This document shows positions 35,611-44,171 of a DNA stretch of 64,000 nucleotides, in pieces. A program made the translations under genes and the position numbers. The stretch comes from JBHOQX01 sp042408595. Its GTDB lineage: Bacteria > Chloroflexota > Chloroflexia > Chloroflexales > Roseiflexaceae. The notes beneath the pieces were generated by a model. The model was given only the letters and a program-made list of their open reading frames with translations. It made no database searches and had not been told where the DNA came from. Positions within the stretch are counted from its first letter, which is position 1. Each line of letters starts with the position of its first letter. The stretch is taken from NCBI GenBank assembly GCA_042408595.1, contig JBHOQX010000017.1, forward strand, positions 1 through 64,000, given 5' to 3'.

Positions 35611-36540
35611 GTGCGTCTGGCGATCACCGCCACCGGCGCGCTGCTCAGCCAACAGGAATTCGCCCCGTGGGGCAAAGTCCGCAGCGGCGGCATCAGCCAG
35701 ACCAGCCTGAATGACACCGGCCAGCGGCTGGACGGGACGGGCTGGTTGGAGTAGCATGCCCGCTACGACGACCCGGGGTTGGGGCGCTTCATCTCGGCGG
35801 ACCGTGTGGTGCCGGGGGCCGGCCCACTGACCGCGGCGCCGCACGACTCCACCGCGCGGGCGGCGTGGGCGGCGGGGGGCGGGGGGCCGGGCGACCCGCA
35901 GGACCTGAACCGCTACGCCGACGCGCGGACTCATCCGCTGCGCTGGACGGATCCGACGGGGCATTGTGTCTGGGATGCCTGCGTGGTGGAGGGCGCCGCC
36001 CTGGTCGCCATCGCTACGGCGGCGGTATGGGTTGGATTCCAGGTCTGGAATGCGATCGACCCGCCCGGTGGGCACCCGATGCCCCCGTCGGCTGCCCCGG
36101 CGAGCGATACGGGTGGACAAACGGCGGATCCGCCACTGCCGACGCCGCCACCCAACACCAGTGATGGGCCTGGTAAATGGGAAACTGCAAATGAGGCGAT
36201 GTCTGATCGAGCGCGGGGATACCAGCAGCAGATTACCGGTCGAAGCGGGCAGGTGTATCGTGTCAATGGCGTCAAATTTGATGGCTATCGGCATGGAACA
36301 CTTCGCGATGCGAAGGAACCTGGTTACGCGAACTTTTTCGAAAACGGACTACCGAAGCGCTGGTTCAAAGCAAGTGCCCAGACGTTGGTTGCTGCAGCTC
36401 AGCGCCCAATTGTGGCCGCTCGTGGAATGCCAATCGAATGGCATATAGCAGAACAAGAGGCAGCTGACGCAATACGTGCGTTGCTACAGAACAACAATGT
36501 TACGGGTGTTCGAGTTGTTTGCACACCACCAGCAACCTGA
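35611..36540 (+). pseudogene. Rhs core fragment with Tox-REase-5 toxin domain
   Basis: In one frame: LAITATGALLSQQEFAPWGKVRSGG, then GWLE, a TAG at 35752-35754 where relatives have Tyr, then HARYDDPGLGRFISADRVVPG, LNRYADARTHPLRWTDPTGH. These are the last Rhs repeat and the conserved Rhs-core end. After DPTGH (about 35960) comes a variable C-terminus: a hydrophobic piece (VEGAALVAIATAAVWVGF), a Pro-rich linker, and about 120 residues with YQQQITGRSGQVYRVNGVKFDGY, LRDAKEPGYANFF, and IEWHIAEQEAADAIRALL. These fit the Tox-REase-5 polymorphic-toxin nuclease fold (D-x-K in RDAK). The toxin part itself is open from TTG 35779. Base composition falls to lower GC over the toxin half, as expected of swapped toxin tips. 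Confidence 0.7.
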
Positions 36541-36563
36541 TAATTCCTCATAGGAGGTTTACG

Positions 36564-36758
36564 ATGATTTGGGATGTTTGTGTTCAAGATCTGCCGATTG
36601 ATGCTCGCACCATAGAAGACATACCTGGTGATTTCGTTCCGTCGTCGATTGGTCGAATTTCGGAGATTATCATGAAGATCCTGGAAATTGCGCCGTTCTA
36701 TGAGAAGATATCTAAATATTCACAGCATATAGAGCGCTTGAACTACTCGACGGAGTAG
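36564..36758 (+). pseudogene. Imm52-like immunity gene, cut by IS5 insertion
   Basis: ATG 36564 has a perfect AGGAGG nine bases upstream and lies 24 bp after the toxin stop. The first 45 residues (VCVQDLPIDARTIEDIPGDFVPSSIG, then IIMKILEIAPF) match the start of Imm52, the immunity family usually paired with Tox-REase-5. From about 36703 the frame runs into the IS5 end and stops at 36756-36758, so most of the protein is lost. The 3' part is not found on the other side of the IS. Confidence 0.65.
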
Positions 36759-37616
36759 GACGTGAATATGGGCGATTTTAATCATGCTCTCGCTTGGATC
36801 GGTAGTGTCTTCGTAGTCTTTACTCAAACGGCGATATGGATTCAACCAACTAAGTGTTCGCTCGGTAATCCAGCGCTTAGGTTGCACTTGAAAGTCTTTC
36901 TGGTCGGCTGACCGTTTGACAATTTCCAGCACAAAGCGACACCAAACCTGCACATAGTCAAGGAGTTCACCACAATACGCACTGTCGGCCCAGATCTTCT
37001 TGATACGCGCAAACTGCTGCTGCACTTCGTCGCACAACTGAACACCCCCATCTCGATCGTTCAGCGATACGGGGGTGACTATCACCAAAAGCAGCAGGCC
37101 AAGCGTGTCGACCACGATATGGCGCATGCGCCCTTTCACCTGCTTACCGGCATCGTAGCCGCGCGCCTCGCCATGGCCAGTAGTTTTGACCCGAATGACT
37201 ATCTATCACAGCGGCGCTTGGCTCAGGCTGCTTGCCCGCTGCAACACGGGCAAATTCACGCAAGCTTGCAAGTACGTGATCCCAGATGCCCTGACGTGTC
37301 CACTTCAAGTAATAGGAGTTGACGTGACGGTAATCCGGAAAATCGTGGGGCAACATGTCCCATTGGCAACCCGTTTTATCAAGATAGAAGATCGCATTGG
37401 CAATCTCACGAAGATCGACGGTCCGTGGTCGTCCTGGACCAGAAGGCTGGGCCAGAAGCGGTGCAATCCATTCCCATGCCGCATCACTCAGATCGCTTGG
37501 GTACGGCTTTCGTTCAATTTGCCTGTTCATCCCTTATCCCTTTCGCTGCTCATAACCTCCTTTCGCTTACGTAGCAAATCTTGTGTCTTCAGCTACTTAA
37601 TTTTTAGATAGCTTCT
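36703..37616 (-). mobile_element. IS5-family insertion sequence, about 914 bp
   Basis: Ends AGAAGATATCTAAATATT (36703-36720) and the reverse complement AGAAGCTATCTAAAAATT (at 37616-37599) match at 16 of 18 bases, so they are the terminal inverted repeats. The transposase stop lies just inside the left repeat. I cannot identify a target duplication: the flanks are not matching parts of one immunity gene. Confidence 0.7.
36720..37530 (-). CDS. IS5-family transposase in two frames
   Basis: The first frame starts at 37530 (MNRQIERKPYPSDLSDAAW, the DUF4096 domain of IS5 transposases) and reaches VIDSHSG. The second frame (KGRMRHIVVDTLGLLLLVIV to the stop at 36720) contains the DDE domain. In the corrected frame between them, VKTTGHGEARGYDAGKQVKGR restores the family sequence exactly, so one extra G at about 37187-37192 separates them. 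This can be a broken copy or a recoding site; some IS5 subgroups use frameshifting. The C-terminal WLNPYRRLSKDYE is the conserved Glu region, intact. Confidence 0.75.
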
Positions 37617-37735
37617 GAGGAGCGCGAGCGGATGCGCAGTGAGCGCAATCGTAACGTTTGCCCTCACTGCGGACAGGCAATCGATGATCAATGTGCGTGC
37701 TGATCAAACAACGACTTTCAAGTCCAATGCGCCAG

Positions 37736-37845
37736 AGCACATCGTCCACTGCCGGCAACGTGTGAGTCACACAATGATGCTTGTCAAATCTCTATGCGCA
37801 TTGTGCACAGCACATCGTCCACTGCTGGCGACGTGTGAGTCACAG
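37736..37845 (+). repeat. Two 37-bp direct repeats, 73 bp apart
   Basis: AGCACATCGTCCACTGCCGG... at 37736-37772 recurs at 37809-37845 with three differences. Each ends in GTGTGAGTCACA, a palindrome. Two units only, with a 36-bp gap; no Cas gene is near. The gap 37617-37965 between the IS5 and the sensor kinase holds no other feature except a short CPHCGQ-coding scrap at about 37655. Confidence 0.6.
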
Positions 37846-37965
37846 ACGGAGACCGCCGGGGACCTGTCACTCGGTGCGCTGCGTCAGGTCTCTCGGCGGG
37901 TAAGATGCGATGTTTCACGGTGTTCAGCATGACTGTGGAGGCACAGCCCGACAGATAATGCGCGC

Positions 37966-39417
37966 TCAAGGAGCGATGGTGGCGACGGTCGTCTCGCCGC
38001 GCGGCAGCGCAACTGACACTGTTGTGCCGGCGCCGAGGGTGCTCGTCACCGTGATGCGCCCGTGCATCGCCTCGACCAGCCCCTTGGCGATGGAAAGACC
38101 CAGCCCGGCATTGCCGTTCTCCCGTCCGCGCGCCGGATCCGCCCGGTAGAACCGCTCGAAGATGTGCGGCAGGTGTTCCGGCGCAATGCCGCTACCGGTG
38201 TCGGTGACGGTGATCTGAACCATGCGTCCTGTCGGCGTCGCAGCGAGGGTGATCGTTCCATTGGAGGGGGTGTGGCGCAGCGCGTTGTCGAGCGCAATCA
38301 ACAGCACCTGTTGCAGACGCTCGGCGTCCGCCTGAACGACGCCGTCAGCAGTTGTGAGTTCGACAGTGATACCCCGTTGTTCTCCCAGACGCGCAACCTG
38401 GCGGTGTACCCTGCTCAGCAGATCTGCCAGATTAACCGGCTCTATCACCAATTTGAGTTGCCCACTGTCGAGGCGGGTAAGGGTCAGCAGGTCATCGACC
38501 AGACGGCGCATATGGTCACTTTCTGCCAGAATATCGCTCAGCAGTTCGCACTGATCTGCTGCATCCGAGGGAGTGTTACGCAACGCAACCTCGGCGCTGG
38601 CGCGAATGAGGGTGAGCGGAGCGCGCAATTCATGGCTGGCGCTGGCAATGAAGCGCTGCTGTCGCTCCCATGCTTCCTGTGCTGGACGCAATGCGCGCCC
38701 CGCCAGCCGCCAACTTGCCGCGCCGACCAGTGCCATACTGAATGCCCCCAAACCGATCAACCCCAGCGTCAACTGACTTAACACCTGCTCCTGATCGCTC
38801 AGTTCACGCGCCAGTTGCAACGCTGCCGGTCCATCGGCGCGGGTAAGGCGATAGGTCAGCAGGCGCGCTCGCCGCCCGTCATTCATTGTGATCGTGCGCA
38901 GATCGCTGCCTGTCGCCAGCGCTGCCTGAAACGCAGTCTGATCGGGTTCCAGCGGCAGGTCGAGGTTGTTTGGGTTGAAGAGCAATCGTCCCGACGAATC
39001 CAATGGCAGAACAACAATTGCTGCCAGTTCCGCCGCATCGACCGGCGTTGTCAGGGCGCGCGGGAGATCCGCTTCCCCTTGTTCGTCGTCGCCTGGTCTG
39101 ATTTTCTCTTCCTCTTTGCGCCGCTCTACCTGCGGGTTGGACTGAACAAAGGGGAGCGGCGCAATCTCTCGGCGGATCACCGACCAGTCGCGGTCGGCGT
39201 TTGCCAGATCGGGAGGTAGCGGCGCGCCGAGCGCATGAAACTCGTGCGCCATTTTGTGGCGCAGCGCCAGGTCGGTGACGTTCGAGAAATAGCGCGCCAC
39301 CACCAGGTAAGCGCCGCTGCCGATCAGCACGACGAGGATCAGCGCCGCAAGCGCATATAACAGCGAGAGTCGCAAGCGCAACCCGCTAAACACGGCTTTC
39401 CTCCAATCGGTACCCAA
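37966..39417 (-). CDS. Two-component sensor histidine kinase
   Basis: 483 aa. Two membrane helices (about residues 15-42 and 214-236) frame an extracytoplasmic domain of about 170 residues with a charged KEEEKIRPGDDE loop. The dimerisation domain has SASHELRAPLTL with phospho-acceptor H262, and the ATPase has the N box (DNALRHT), G1 (DTGSGIAPEH), F box (FERFYR) and G2 (GLGLSIAKG). The start overlaps the end of the regulator gene by 32 bp, so the two are translated together. The signal sensed is unknown. Divergent neighbours suggest it controls an exported redox module. Confidence 0.92.
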   Translation of the reverse strand: MGTDWRKAVFSGLRLRLSLLYALAALILVVLIGSGAYLVVARYFSNVTDLALRHKMAHEFHALGAPLPPDLANADRDWSVIRREIAPLPFVQSNPQVERRKEEEKIRPGDDEQGEADLPRALTTPVDAAELAAIVVLPLDSSGRLLFNPNNLDLPLEPDQTAFQAALATGSDLRTITMNDGRRARLLTYRLTRADGPAALQLARELSDQEQVLSQLTLGLIGLGAFSMALVGAASWRLAGRALRPAQEAWERQQRFIASASHELRAPLTLIRASAEVALRNTPSDAADQCELLSDILAESDHMRRLVDDLLTLTRLDSGQLKLVIEPVNLADLLSRVHRQVARLGEQRGITVELTTADGVVQADAERLQQVLLIALDNALRHTPSNGTITLAATPTGRMVQITVTDTGSGIAPEHLPHIFERFYRADPARGRENGNAGLGLSIAKGLVEAMHGRITVTSTLGAGTTVSVALPRGETTVATIAP

Positions 39418-40069
39418 CGCCGCGCACCGTCACAATCGGGTCGCGTTCGCCAGGGGCATTCAGTTTGCGCCGCAGATAGGCAATGTAGACATCGACCATC
39501 TGCGATTGCACGTCGTGCTCATAAGACCAGACATAATCAAGGATCTGCTGACGCGATAGCGCCTGCCCGGCGTTGCGCATCAGGTATTCGAGCAGGTTCC
39601 ACTCCGTCGGCGTAAGATCGAGTGAACGCGCGCCGCGCCGCGCCGTGTGATGCCGCAGGTCGAGCACCAGATCGCCAACGCGCAGTTCGTCGCGGTCGTC
39701 TGGTTGCAGGGTGAAGCGTCGCCCCAGCGCCCGCACCCGCGCCAGTAATTCTTCAAATGCGAACGGCTTAACCAGGTAATCGTCGGCGCCGCTGTCGAAG
39801 CCGACCATTTTGTCCTCAATCTGACCGCGCGCCGTCAGGAGCAGCAGCGCGGTAGGCAGCCGCGCTGCACGCACTGCGCGACAGATCGAAGGACCATCGC
39901 GCCCTGGCAGCATCCAGTCGATGATCACCACTTCGTAGATGCCGCGCAACGCATGCTCCAGCCCGGTGTCGCCGTCGTGGACGACATCGACCTGATGGTG
40001 TTCGTCGCGCAACACTCGCGCAATCAGCCGCGCCAGCCGTTGATCATCTTCTATCAATAAGATTTTCAT
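39386..40069 (-). CDS. OmpR/PhoB-family response regulator
   Basis: 227 aa. The receiver has the acidic pair E7-D8-D9, phospho-acceptor D51 in IIDWMLPG and K101 in YLVKPF. The winged-helix output domain (residues 130-225) has LTPTEWNLLEYLMRNAGQALSRQQIL and VDVYIAYLRRKL, the transcription-factor motifs. It should bind direct repeats spaced by 11 bp, which is exactly what is found at 40110-40161 directly upstream of its own gene. Confidence 0.93.
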   Translation of the reverse strand: MKILLIEDDQRLARLIARVLRDEHHQVDVVHDGDTGLEHALRGIYEVVIIDWMLPGRDGPSICRAVRAARLPTALLLLTARGQIEDKMVGFDSGADDYLVKPFAFEELLARVRALGRRFTLQPDDRDELRVGDLVLDLRHHTARRGARSLDLTPTEWNLLEYLMRNAGQALSRQQILDYVWSYEHDVQSQMVDVYIAYLRRKLNAPGERDPIVTVRGVGYRLEESRV

Positions 40070-40109
40070 TCCATCACCTCGTTTCGATTGTGTTTAGCAT
40101 AGCGCAGAA

Positions 40110-40161
40110 AGATTGGAAAAAGATTGGAAAAGTCGCCGGACGTTCCAAGATTCTTCCAATC
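40110..40161. promoter_or_regulatory. Operator: four TTGGAA boxes with 11-bp period
   Basis: AGATTGGAAAA occurs twice in tandem at 40110-40120 and 40121-40131. TTCCAA occurs at 40143-40148 and 40154-40159, the same box on the other strand, also 11 bp apart. The two pairs face each other between the divergent regulator and PepSY genes. Tandem boxes at 11-bp spacing are the pattern bound by OmpR/PhoB dimers. Confidence 0.65.
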
Positions 40162-40229
40162 AAGCAGCGGTATAACACCATCAGACACGCACATGATGCT
40201 GTCCAGACAGAACATTGGGAGGACATGAT

Positions 40230-40958
40230 ATGGATCAGCGAACACTTTTGGGGGTTGCAGCGGCTTTGACCGCATTCGTGCTGGTTGTAATCGGTGCGCT
40301 GGTCGGGCGGGTGACGCAGACCGCCGTGCCGTCGGCGACTGATGTGGTTGTGGTGCCGACCCAAGCGCCGACTGATGCGCCCGTCGCGCTCGATCCCACG
40401 GTCGAGGCATTGATCCGCCAGCGCGAGGTGGCGTACCGGCAAGCGCTGAACGAGGCGAATCAGCGGCTGGAAGAGGCAAATCGACGGATTGAGCAACAGG
40501 CGGCAGCGCAACAGAGCGCACCGACGTACCCCGTCTCGGCGGAGCAGGCACAGGCAATTGCCCAGAACCTGGCACAGGGCGCTAATCTGGTCAAGCCGGC
40601 AGAACTGGTGCTCTATCAGGGCGCGCCAGCCTATGAAATCGTGTTTGATGCCGGCGCCGTCTATGTCGATGCTCAGAGTGGTACAGCGTTCGCCAATACG
40701 CTGGCCCAGCCCGCTGCGTCGCAACCCGTGAATGCCGAACAGGCCGCTCAAATCGCGCTCGCCTACCGCGGCGGCGGTCAGATCCGCGAAGTTAAATTTG
40801 AACGCGAGCGCGGCATTGACGTGTACGAGGTGAAGTTCACCGACGGCGCAGAAGTGTATGTCGCCGCATCGGATGGTGCAGTCGTCTATGCGCGACTGGA
40901 TAAGGCGAAGGAAGAGGAGAAGCGCGACGATGACGAGAAGCGCGGCGATGACGACTGA
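40230..40958 (+). CDS. Membrane-anchored PepSY-type protein
   Basis: 242 aa from ATG 40230 with GGGAGGA upstream. There is one N-terminal helix (LLGVAAALTAFVLVVIGALVG), a Pro/Thr linker, a short coiled coil (residues 55-95) and two PepSY-like repeats: VSAEQAQAIAQNLAQGAN...AYEIVFDAGAVYVDAQSG and VNAEQAAQIALAYRGGG...VYEVKFTDGAEVYVAASDG. The tail is a charged KEEEKRDDDEKRGDDD. PepSY domains occur in redox and peptidase-inhibitor proteins. The extracellular location follows from the anchor. It is first in the rightward operon and next to the operator, so it is probably controlled by the two-component system. Confidence 0.8.
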   Translation: MDQRTLLGVAAALTAFVLVVIGALVGRVTQTAVPSATDVVVVPTQAPTDAPVALDPTVEALIRQREVAYRQALNEANQRLEEANRRIEQQAAAQQSAPTYPVSAEQAQAIAQNLAQGANLVKPAELVLYQGAPAYEIVFDAGAVYVDAQSGTAFANTLAQPAASQPVNAEQAAQIALAYRGGGQIREVKFERERGIDVYEVKFTDGAEVYVAASDGAVVYARLDKAKEEEKRDDDEKRGDDD

Positions 40959-41131
40959 GCGCCTCGATCCATCTGTGGCGAGACACTTCGCGGCGCGCAG
41001 AGTGACAGGCGCGTGAGCTAACCGGCGCTGGCCGTTATGCGACGCGCGGTGAAAAAGACAAGGGAATCCCCCATTCAGCAGAATGCATCTTAGTGGCGAG
41101 GACGGCTGTCCCTTGCCAGGGAGAAGAAATC

Positions 41132-41551
41132 ATGACCAGGACACGCACACCGTCACAAACACTTAAACTGATCATCAGCACAACATCAATAGCCGCCACG
41201 CTGACAGGATGGGCACTGCTGGCGATCCAGAGCCCGCCTGCGGCGACGTCAAGCGAATCGTTCAGTCAGACGCTAGCGGTGGTTGCGCCACCTCCCGCCT
41301 GGTTGAGTGAGCCGCCGGTCCTCCCGACGCTGCCACCGCTGATTGCGATTGCGCAACCGCCGGAGTCGGCAGACGTTCAGACGGTTGCTCCGGCAGCAGG
41401 GTCCGCACAGCCGGTTGCTCCAGCGGCGCCTGCACCGGTCGTTGTTGCCAATCCCCCGGTATTGCGCGAGGTTTCTGCGCCGGTGACGGTCAATCCGCCG
41501 GTTCAGGCGCAGCGACCGGCGCCGTTCGTTGTCACGCGGTCATCGCGGTAA
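41132..41551 (+). CDS. Proline-rich single-span membrane protein
   Basis: 139 aa from ATG 41132 with GGGAGAAG upstream. Residues 8-32 (LKLIISTTSIAATLTGWALLAI) form one membrane helix; the rest is a Pro/Ala/Val-rich extracytoplasmic tail with almost no secondary structure. I do not recognise a family. Because it sits between PepSY and ApbE genes it may be a spacer or wall-spanning part of the redox system. I looked for the ApbE target motif (Ser/Thr-Gly-Ala-Thr/Ser) in it and did not find it. Confidence 0.6.
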   Translation: MTRTRTPSQTLKLIISTTSIAATLTGWALLAIQSPPAATSSESFSQTLAVVAPPPAWLSEPPVLPTLPPLIAIAQPPESADVQTVAPAAGSAQPVAPAAPAPVVVANPPVLREVSAPVTVNPPVQAQRPAPFVVTRSSR

Positions 41552-41586
41552 AGGAGGTCGCTGTTTCATCGGTTTCCTTCCGGGCT

Positions 41587-42516
41587 ATGGGATGCCAGAT
41601 GCGCGCTTTTCTTTACGGCGACGACGATGCGGCAACGAGGTCGCTGCGCGCGCTTCCGCACTGGTTCGCCGAATGGGAGCGCATCCTGAGCCGCTTCCGC
41701 AGCGACAGTGAACTCTCGGCGCTCAACATGCGGTCCGGTGAGGGATGGGTGCGCGTCAGCCGAACGCTGTGGGATGTGCTGAACGATGCGCTTGTGGCAG
41801 CGCGTCTCAGCGATGGTCTGGTGACGCCGACCGTGTTGACGGCGCTGGAGGCGGCTGGCTATGACCGGGATTTTGCGCAGATCGCCGCCGGCGCTCCGGC
41901 ACAATCATCGGCGAGCCTCCCGACGTCCGGCGACTGGCGCGCCATCCGGCTCGACCCACAGCGACGCACCGTGGGATTGCCGCCGGGAATGCGCCTCGAT
42001 CTGAACGGCGTCGCCAAAGGGTGGGCGGCAACCAGAGCAGCGCAGCGGTTGGCGGCGCACGGACCGGCGCTCGTCGATGCTGGCGGCGATATTGCGGTAC
42101 GCGGCGCGCGCGCCGGTGGAGAGCCATGGGCTATCGGCATCGCCAATCCGTTTCAGCCGGATGAGCCGCTCGATATCGTGTTGCTGACGGACGGCGGCGT
42201 TGCAACATCAGGACGTGATGTGCGGCGCTGGCGGCAGGGAGGCATCGAACGGCATCACATCATCGATCCGCGCACCGGCACGCCGGCTGAGACCGACGTG
42301 CTGGCAGTGACGGTCATCGCACCGTCTCTCCTCGAAGCAGAAGTTGCCGCAAAAGTGGTCGTCATTTTGGGAAGCGCAGTGGGCATGGAGTGGCTATCCG
42401 CCCGCCCGTGGCTTGCCGGTCTGATCGTAACCGATGCGCAAGAAGTCTTGCACACCGCGACATTTGAACAGTTCCGCTGGCATGAGCCAGAAGATGTGGA
42501 GGTGGTCTATGAGTGA
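41587..42516 (+). CDS. apbE: FAD:protein FMN transferase (ApbE family)
   Basis: 309 aa from ATG 41587. ApbE proteins covalently attach FMN to Thr/Ser of exported flavoproteins. Family motifs are kept: AMGCQM at the N-terminus, LDLNGVAKGWAA, DAGGDIAVRG and ATSGRDVRRW followed by HHIIDPRTGTPA, which binds FAD and Mg. No signal peptide is seen, although ApbE is normally exported or lipidated. The AAGGAGG site (41550-41556) is 30 bp before ATG 41587; homology continues upstream of this ATG (SFRAMG), and the triplet at a proper distance is GTT (41563), not a normal start. So the true start is uncertain. It overlaps the next gene by eight bases. Confidence 0.85.
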   Translation: MGCQMRAFLYGDDDAATRSLRALPHWFAEWERILSRFRSDSELSALNMRSGEGWVRVSRTLWDVLNDALVAARLSDGLVTPTVLTALEAAGYDRDFAQIAAGAPAQSSASLPTSGDWRAIRLDPQRRTVGLPPGMRLDLNGVAKGWAATRAAQRLAAHGPALVDAGGDIAVRGARAGGEPWAIGIANPFQPDEPLDIVLLTDGGVATSGRDVRRWRQGGIERHHIIDPRTGTPAETDVLAVTVIAPSLLEAEVAAKVVVILGSAVGMEWLSARPWLAGLIVTDAQEVLHTATFEQFRWHEPEDVEVVYE

Positions 42517-43396
42517 TGAGAAAGCCGCGCGGCTGGCTGCCATCCGCTCAGCTAATGCCGCAAAACGTGGTGGGGCGGTGCAACCGTCCAATAGTGCCGA
42601 AGGCGTGTCTGCGAGCGCTGGGATAACACCACGCAGCGTGATATCCGGCAGTGTGATTGGGGAAACGCCTTCCATCAACCGAAATGCATCGTCACGACCG
42701 CAGCATGCACCCGAACCCGACGCATTCGCCGACATGCCGCTGGCCATGGCGTTTCAGACCTTTCTTGGCGTTGTGCTCGCAGTGATTCTTGGCGCATTTG
42801 CGGCAATTGTTGCGCTGCCCGCCTGGTTGCCCGGCTTGAGCGCATCGCTGCTCGGCGCAGAACCCAAAGCGTACTGGTATCTCTCACGCAGTAGCGCATT
42901 TGTTGCATACATCCTTCTGTGGCTTTCAATGGTCTTTGGGTTGCTGATGACAAACAAACTGGCGCGTGTCTGGCCCGGTGGACCGACTGCATTCGATCTG
43001 CATCAGCACGCCAGCCTGCTCGGTCTAGCATTTGCTCTGTTTCACGCCCTGATTCTGCTTGGCGACCGCTACATTCAGGCGACACTCTTTCAGGTACTCG
43101 CGCCATTTCAATACAGTGGATATGAGCCCTGGTGGGTGGGTCTTGGGCAGATAGGATTCTATGGTCTGACGATTGTGGGTTTGAGTTTCTACATCAAGGA
43201 CCGGATCGGACGGAGGGTGTGGCGATTGATACACTTCCTCAGTTTCACCGTTTTCGCGCTGGCACTGCTACACGGTATCTGGAGCGGTAGCGACAGCCAG
43301 AGCGACCTGGCGCGGGCAATCTACTGGACGAGCGGCGGCAGCGTCCTGTTCCTGACCATTTACCGGGTGCTCGTCGCGCGTTCCAGATTGAAGTAG
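42509..43396 (+). CDS. Ferric-reductase-like transmembrane protein
   Basis: 295 aa from ATG 42509, overlapping apbE. The first 75 residues are a polar cytoplasmic extension; six helices follow (about 82-105, 128-145, 160-185, 205-225, 235-255, 270-290). Histidines in FDLHQHASLLGLAFALFHALIL and LIHFLSFTVFALALLHGIW are placed like the two haem ligand pairs of the FRD/NOX and MsrQ families. So it should move electrons across the membrane through b haems. It lacks the FAD/NAD domain of NADPH oxidases, so it needs a partner. Confidence 0.82.
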   Translation: MSDEKAARLAAIRSANAAKRGGAVQPSNSAEGVSASAGITPRSVISGSVIGETPSINRNASSRPQHAPEPDAFADMPLAMAFQTFLGVVLAVILGAFAAIVALPAWLPGLSASLLGAEPKAYWYLSRSSAFVAYILLWLSMVFGLLMTNKLARVWPGGPTAFDLHQHASLLGLAFALFHALILLGDRYIQATLFQVLAPFQYSGYEPWWVGLGQIGFYGLTIVGLSFYIKDRIGRRVWRLIHFLSFTVFALALLHGIWSGSDSQSDLARAIYWTSGGSVLFLTIYRVLVARSRLK

Positions 43397-43511
43397 AGGA
43401 GCGGCGCGCCCCGGCAGAGCGCCGCACTCCGCCAACCGTTGAAGGTTAGAAGGTCGCACCGTCACCAGGGGGATGGTTGCTCCCCTGACCTGACAGAAAA
43501 GGAGCACTTCC

Positions 43512-44003
43512 ATGACGACATCCATTCAAAAGCGAACAACGTCACTCGACGCGCGACGAATTGCTGCCGGCGCACTGGCAGGCGTGATGGGTCTCTTGCT
43601 GCTCATCCAATTCATTCCCTACGGGCGTGACCATACCAATCCGCCGGTGATTGCCGAACCTGCGTGGGACAGTCCACAGACACGCGCGCTGTTCTTCCGC
43701 GCCTGCGCCGATTGTCACAGCAATGAGACAACATGGCTCTGGTACAGCAACATTGCTCCCGCGTCGTGGCTGATCACCCGTGATGTCATGAAAGGTCGCG
43801 CAGAGTTCAACGTCTCCGAATGGGGACGACCGGACAACGAAGGAGATGATGCAGCAAAGCTGGTGCAGAACGGCGAGATGCCACCCTGGTTCTACCTGCC
43901 GCTCCATCCCGAAGCCAATCTTTCGCCCGTTGAACGGCAGCAACTGATCAATGGACTGCTGGCGACGTTTGGCGGCGAAAGAGAGGGCAATGGCGACAGG
44001 TAA
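43512..44003 (+). CDS. Haem-binding domain protein (c-type, CxxCH)
   Basis: 163 aa. N-terminal helix (AGALAGVMGLLLLIQFIPYGR) anchors a domain with CADCHSNET (about residues 65-73), the covalent haem c site, and GEMPPWFYLPLHPEANLSPVE, which holds the distal Met of the haem_bd family. It is extracytoplasmic and can accept electrons. The gene is 115 bp after the ferric-reductase-like gene with AAAAGGAG before the start. It closes the redox operon. Confidence 0.88.
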   Translation: MTTSIQKRTTSLDARRIAAGALAGVMGLLLLIQFIPYGRDHTNPPVIAEPAWDSPQTRALFFRACADCHSNETTWLWYSNIAPASWLITRDVMKGRAEFNVSEWGRPDNEGDDAAKLVQNGEMPPWFYLPLHPEANLSPVERQQLINGLLATFGGEREGNGDR

Positions 44004-44171
44004 TTGATCAAGGCGTATGGTGCAATGCATGTGTTATCAGCCTTGCTGCCGACTCAGGGATCAGTCAACCTTGTTTCTGTAGATTCGTAGGTGGTCTACC
44101 AACATGGCGCCGGCATACGAACGGACGTTCAGTCGGATAGCGCGAGATAGACCTTACCAGCGACCTACTCG

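Noticed and set aside
37144..37200. Programmed frameshift in the IS5 transposase
   Set aside because: No clear slippery heptamer for the needed shift; a simple extra base is as likely, so I do not claim recoding.
37736..37845. CRISPR array
   Set aside because: Only two units, the repeats differ at three positions, no cas genes; reported only as direct repeats.
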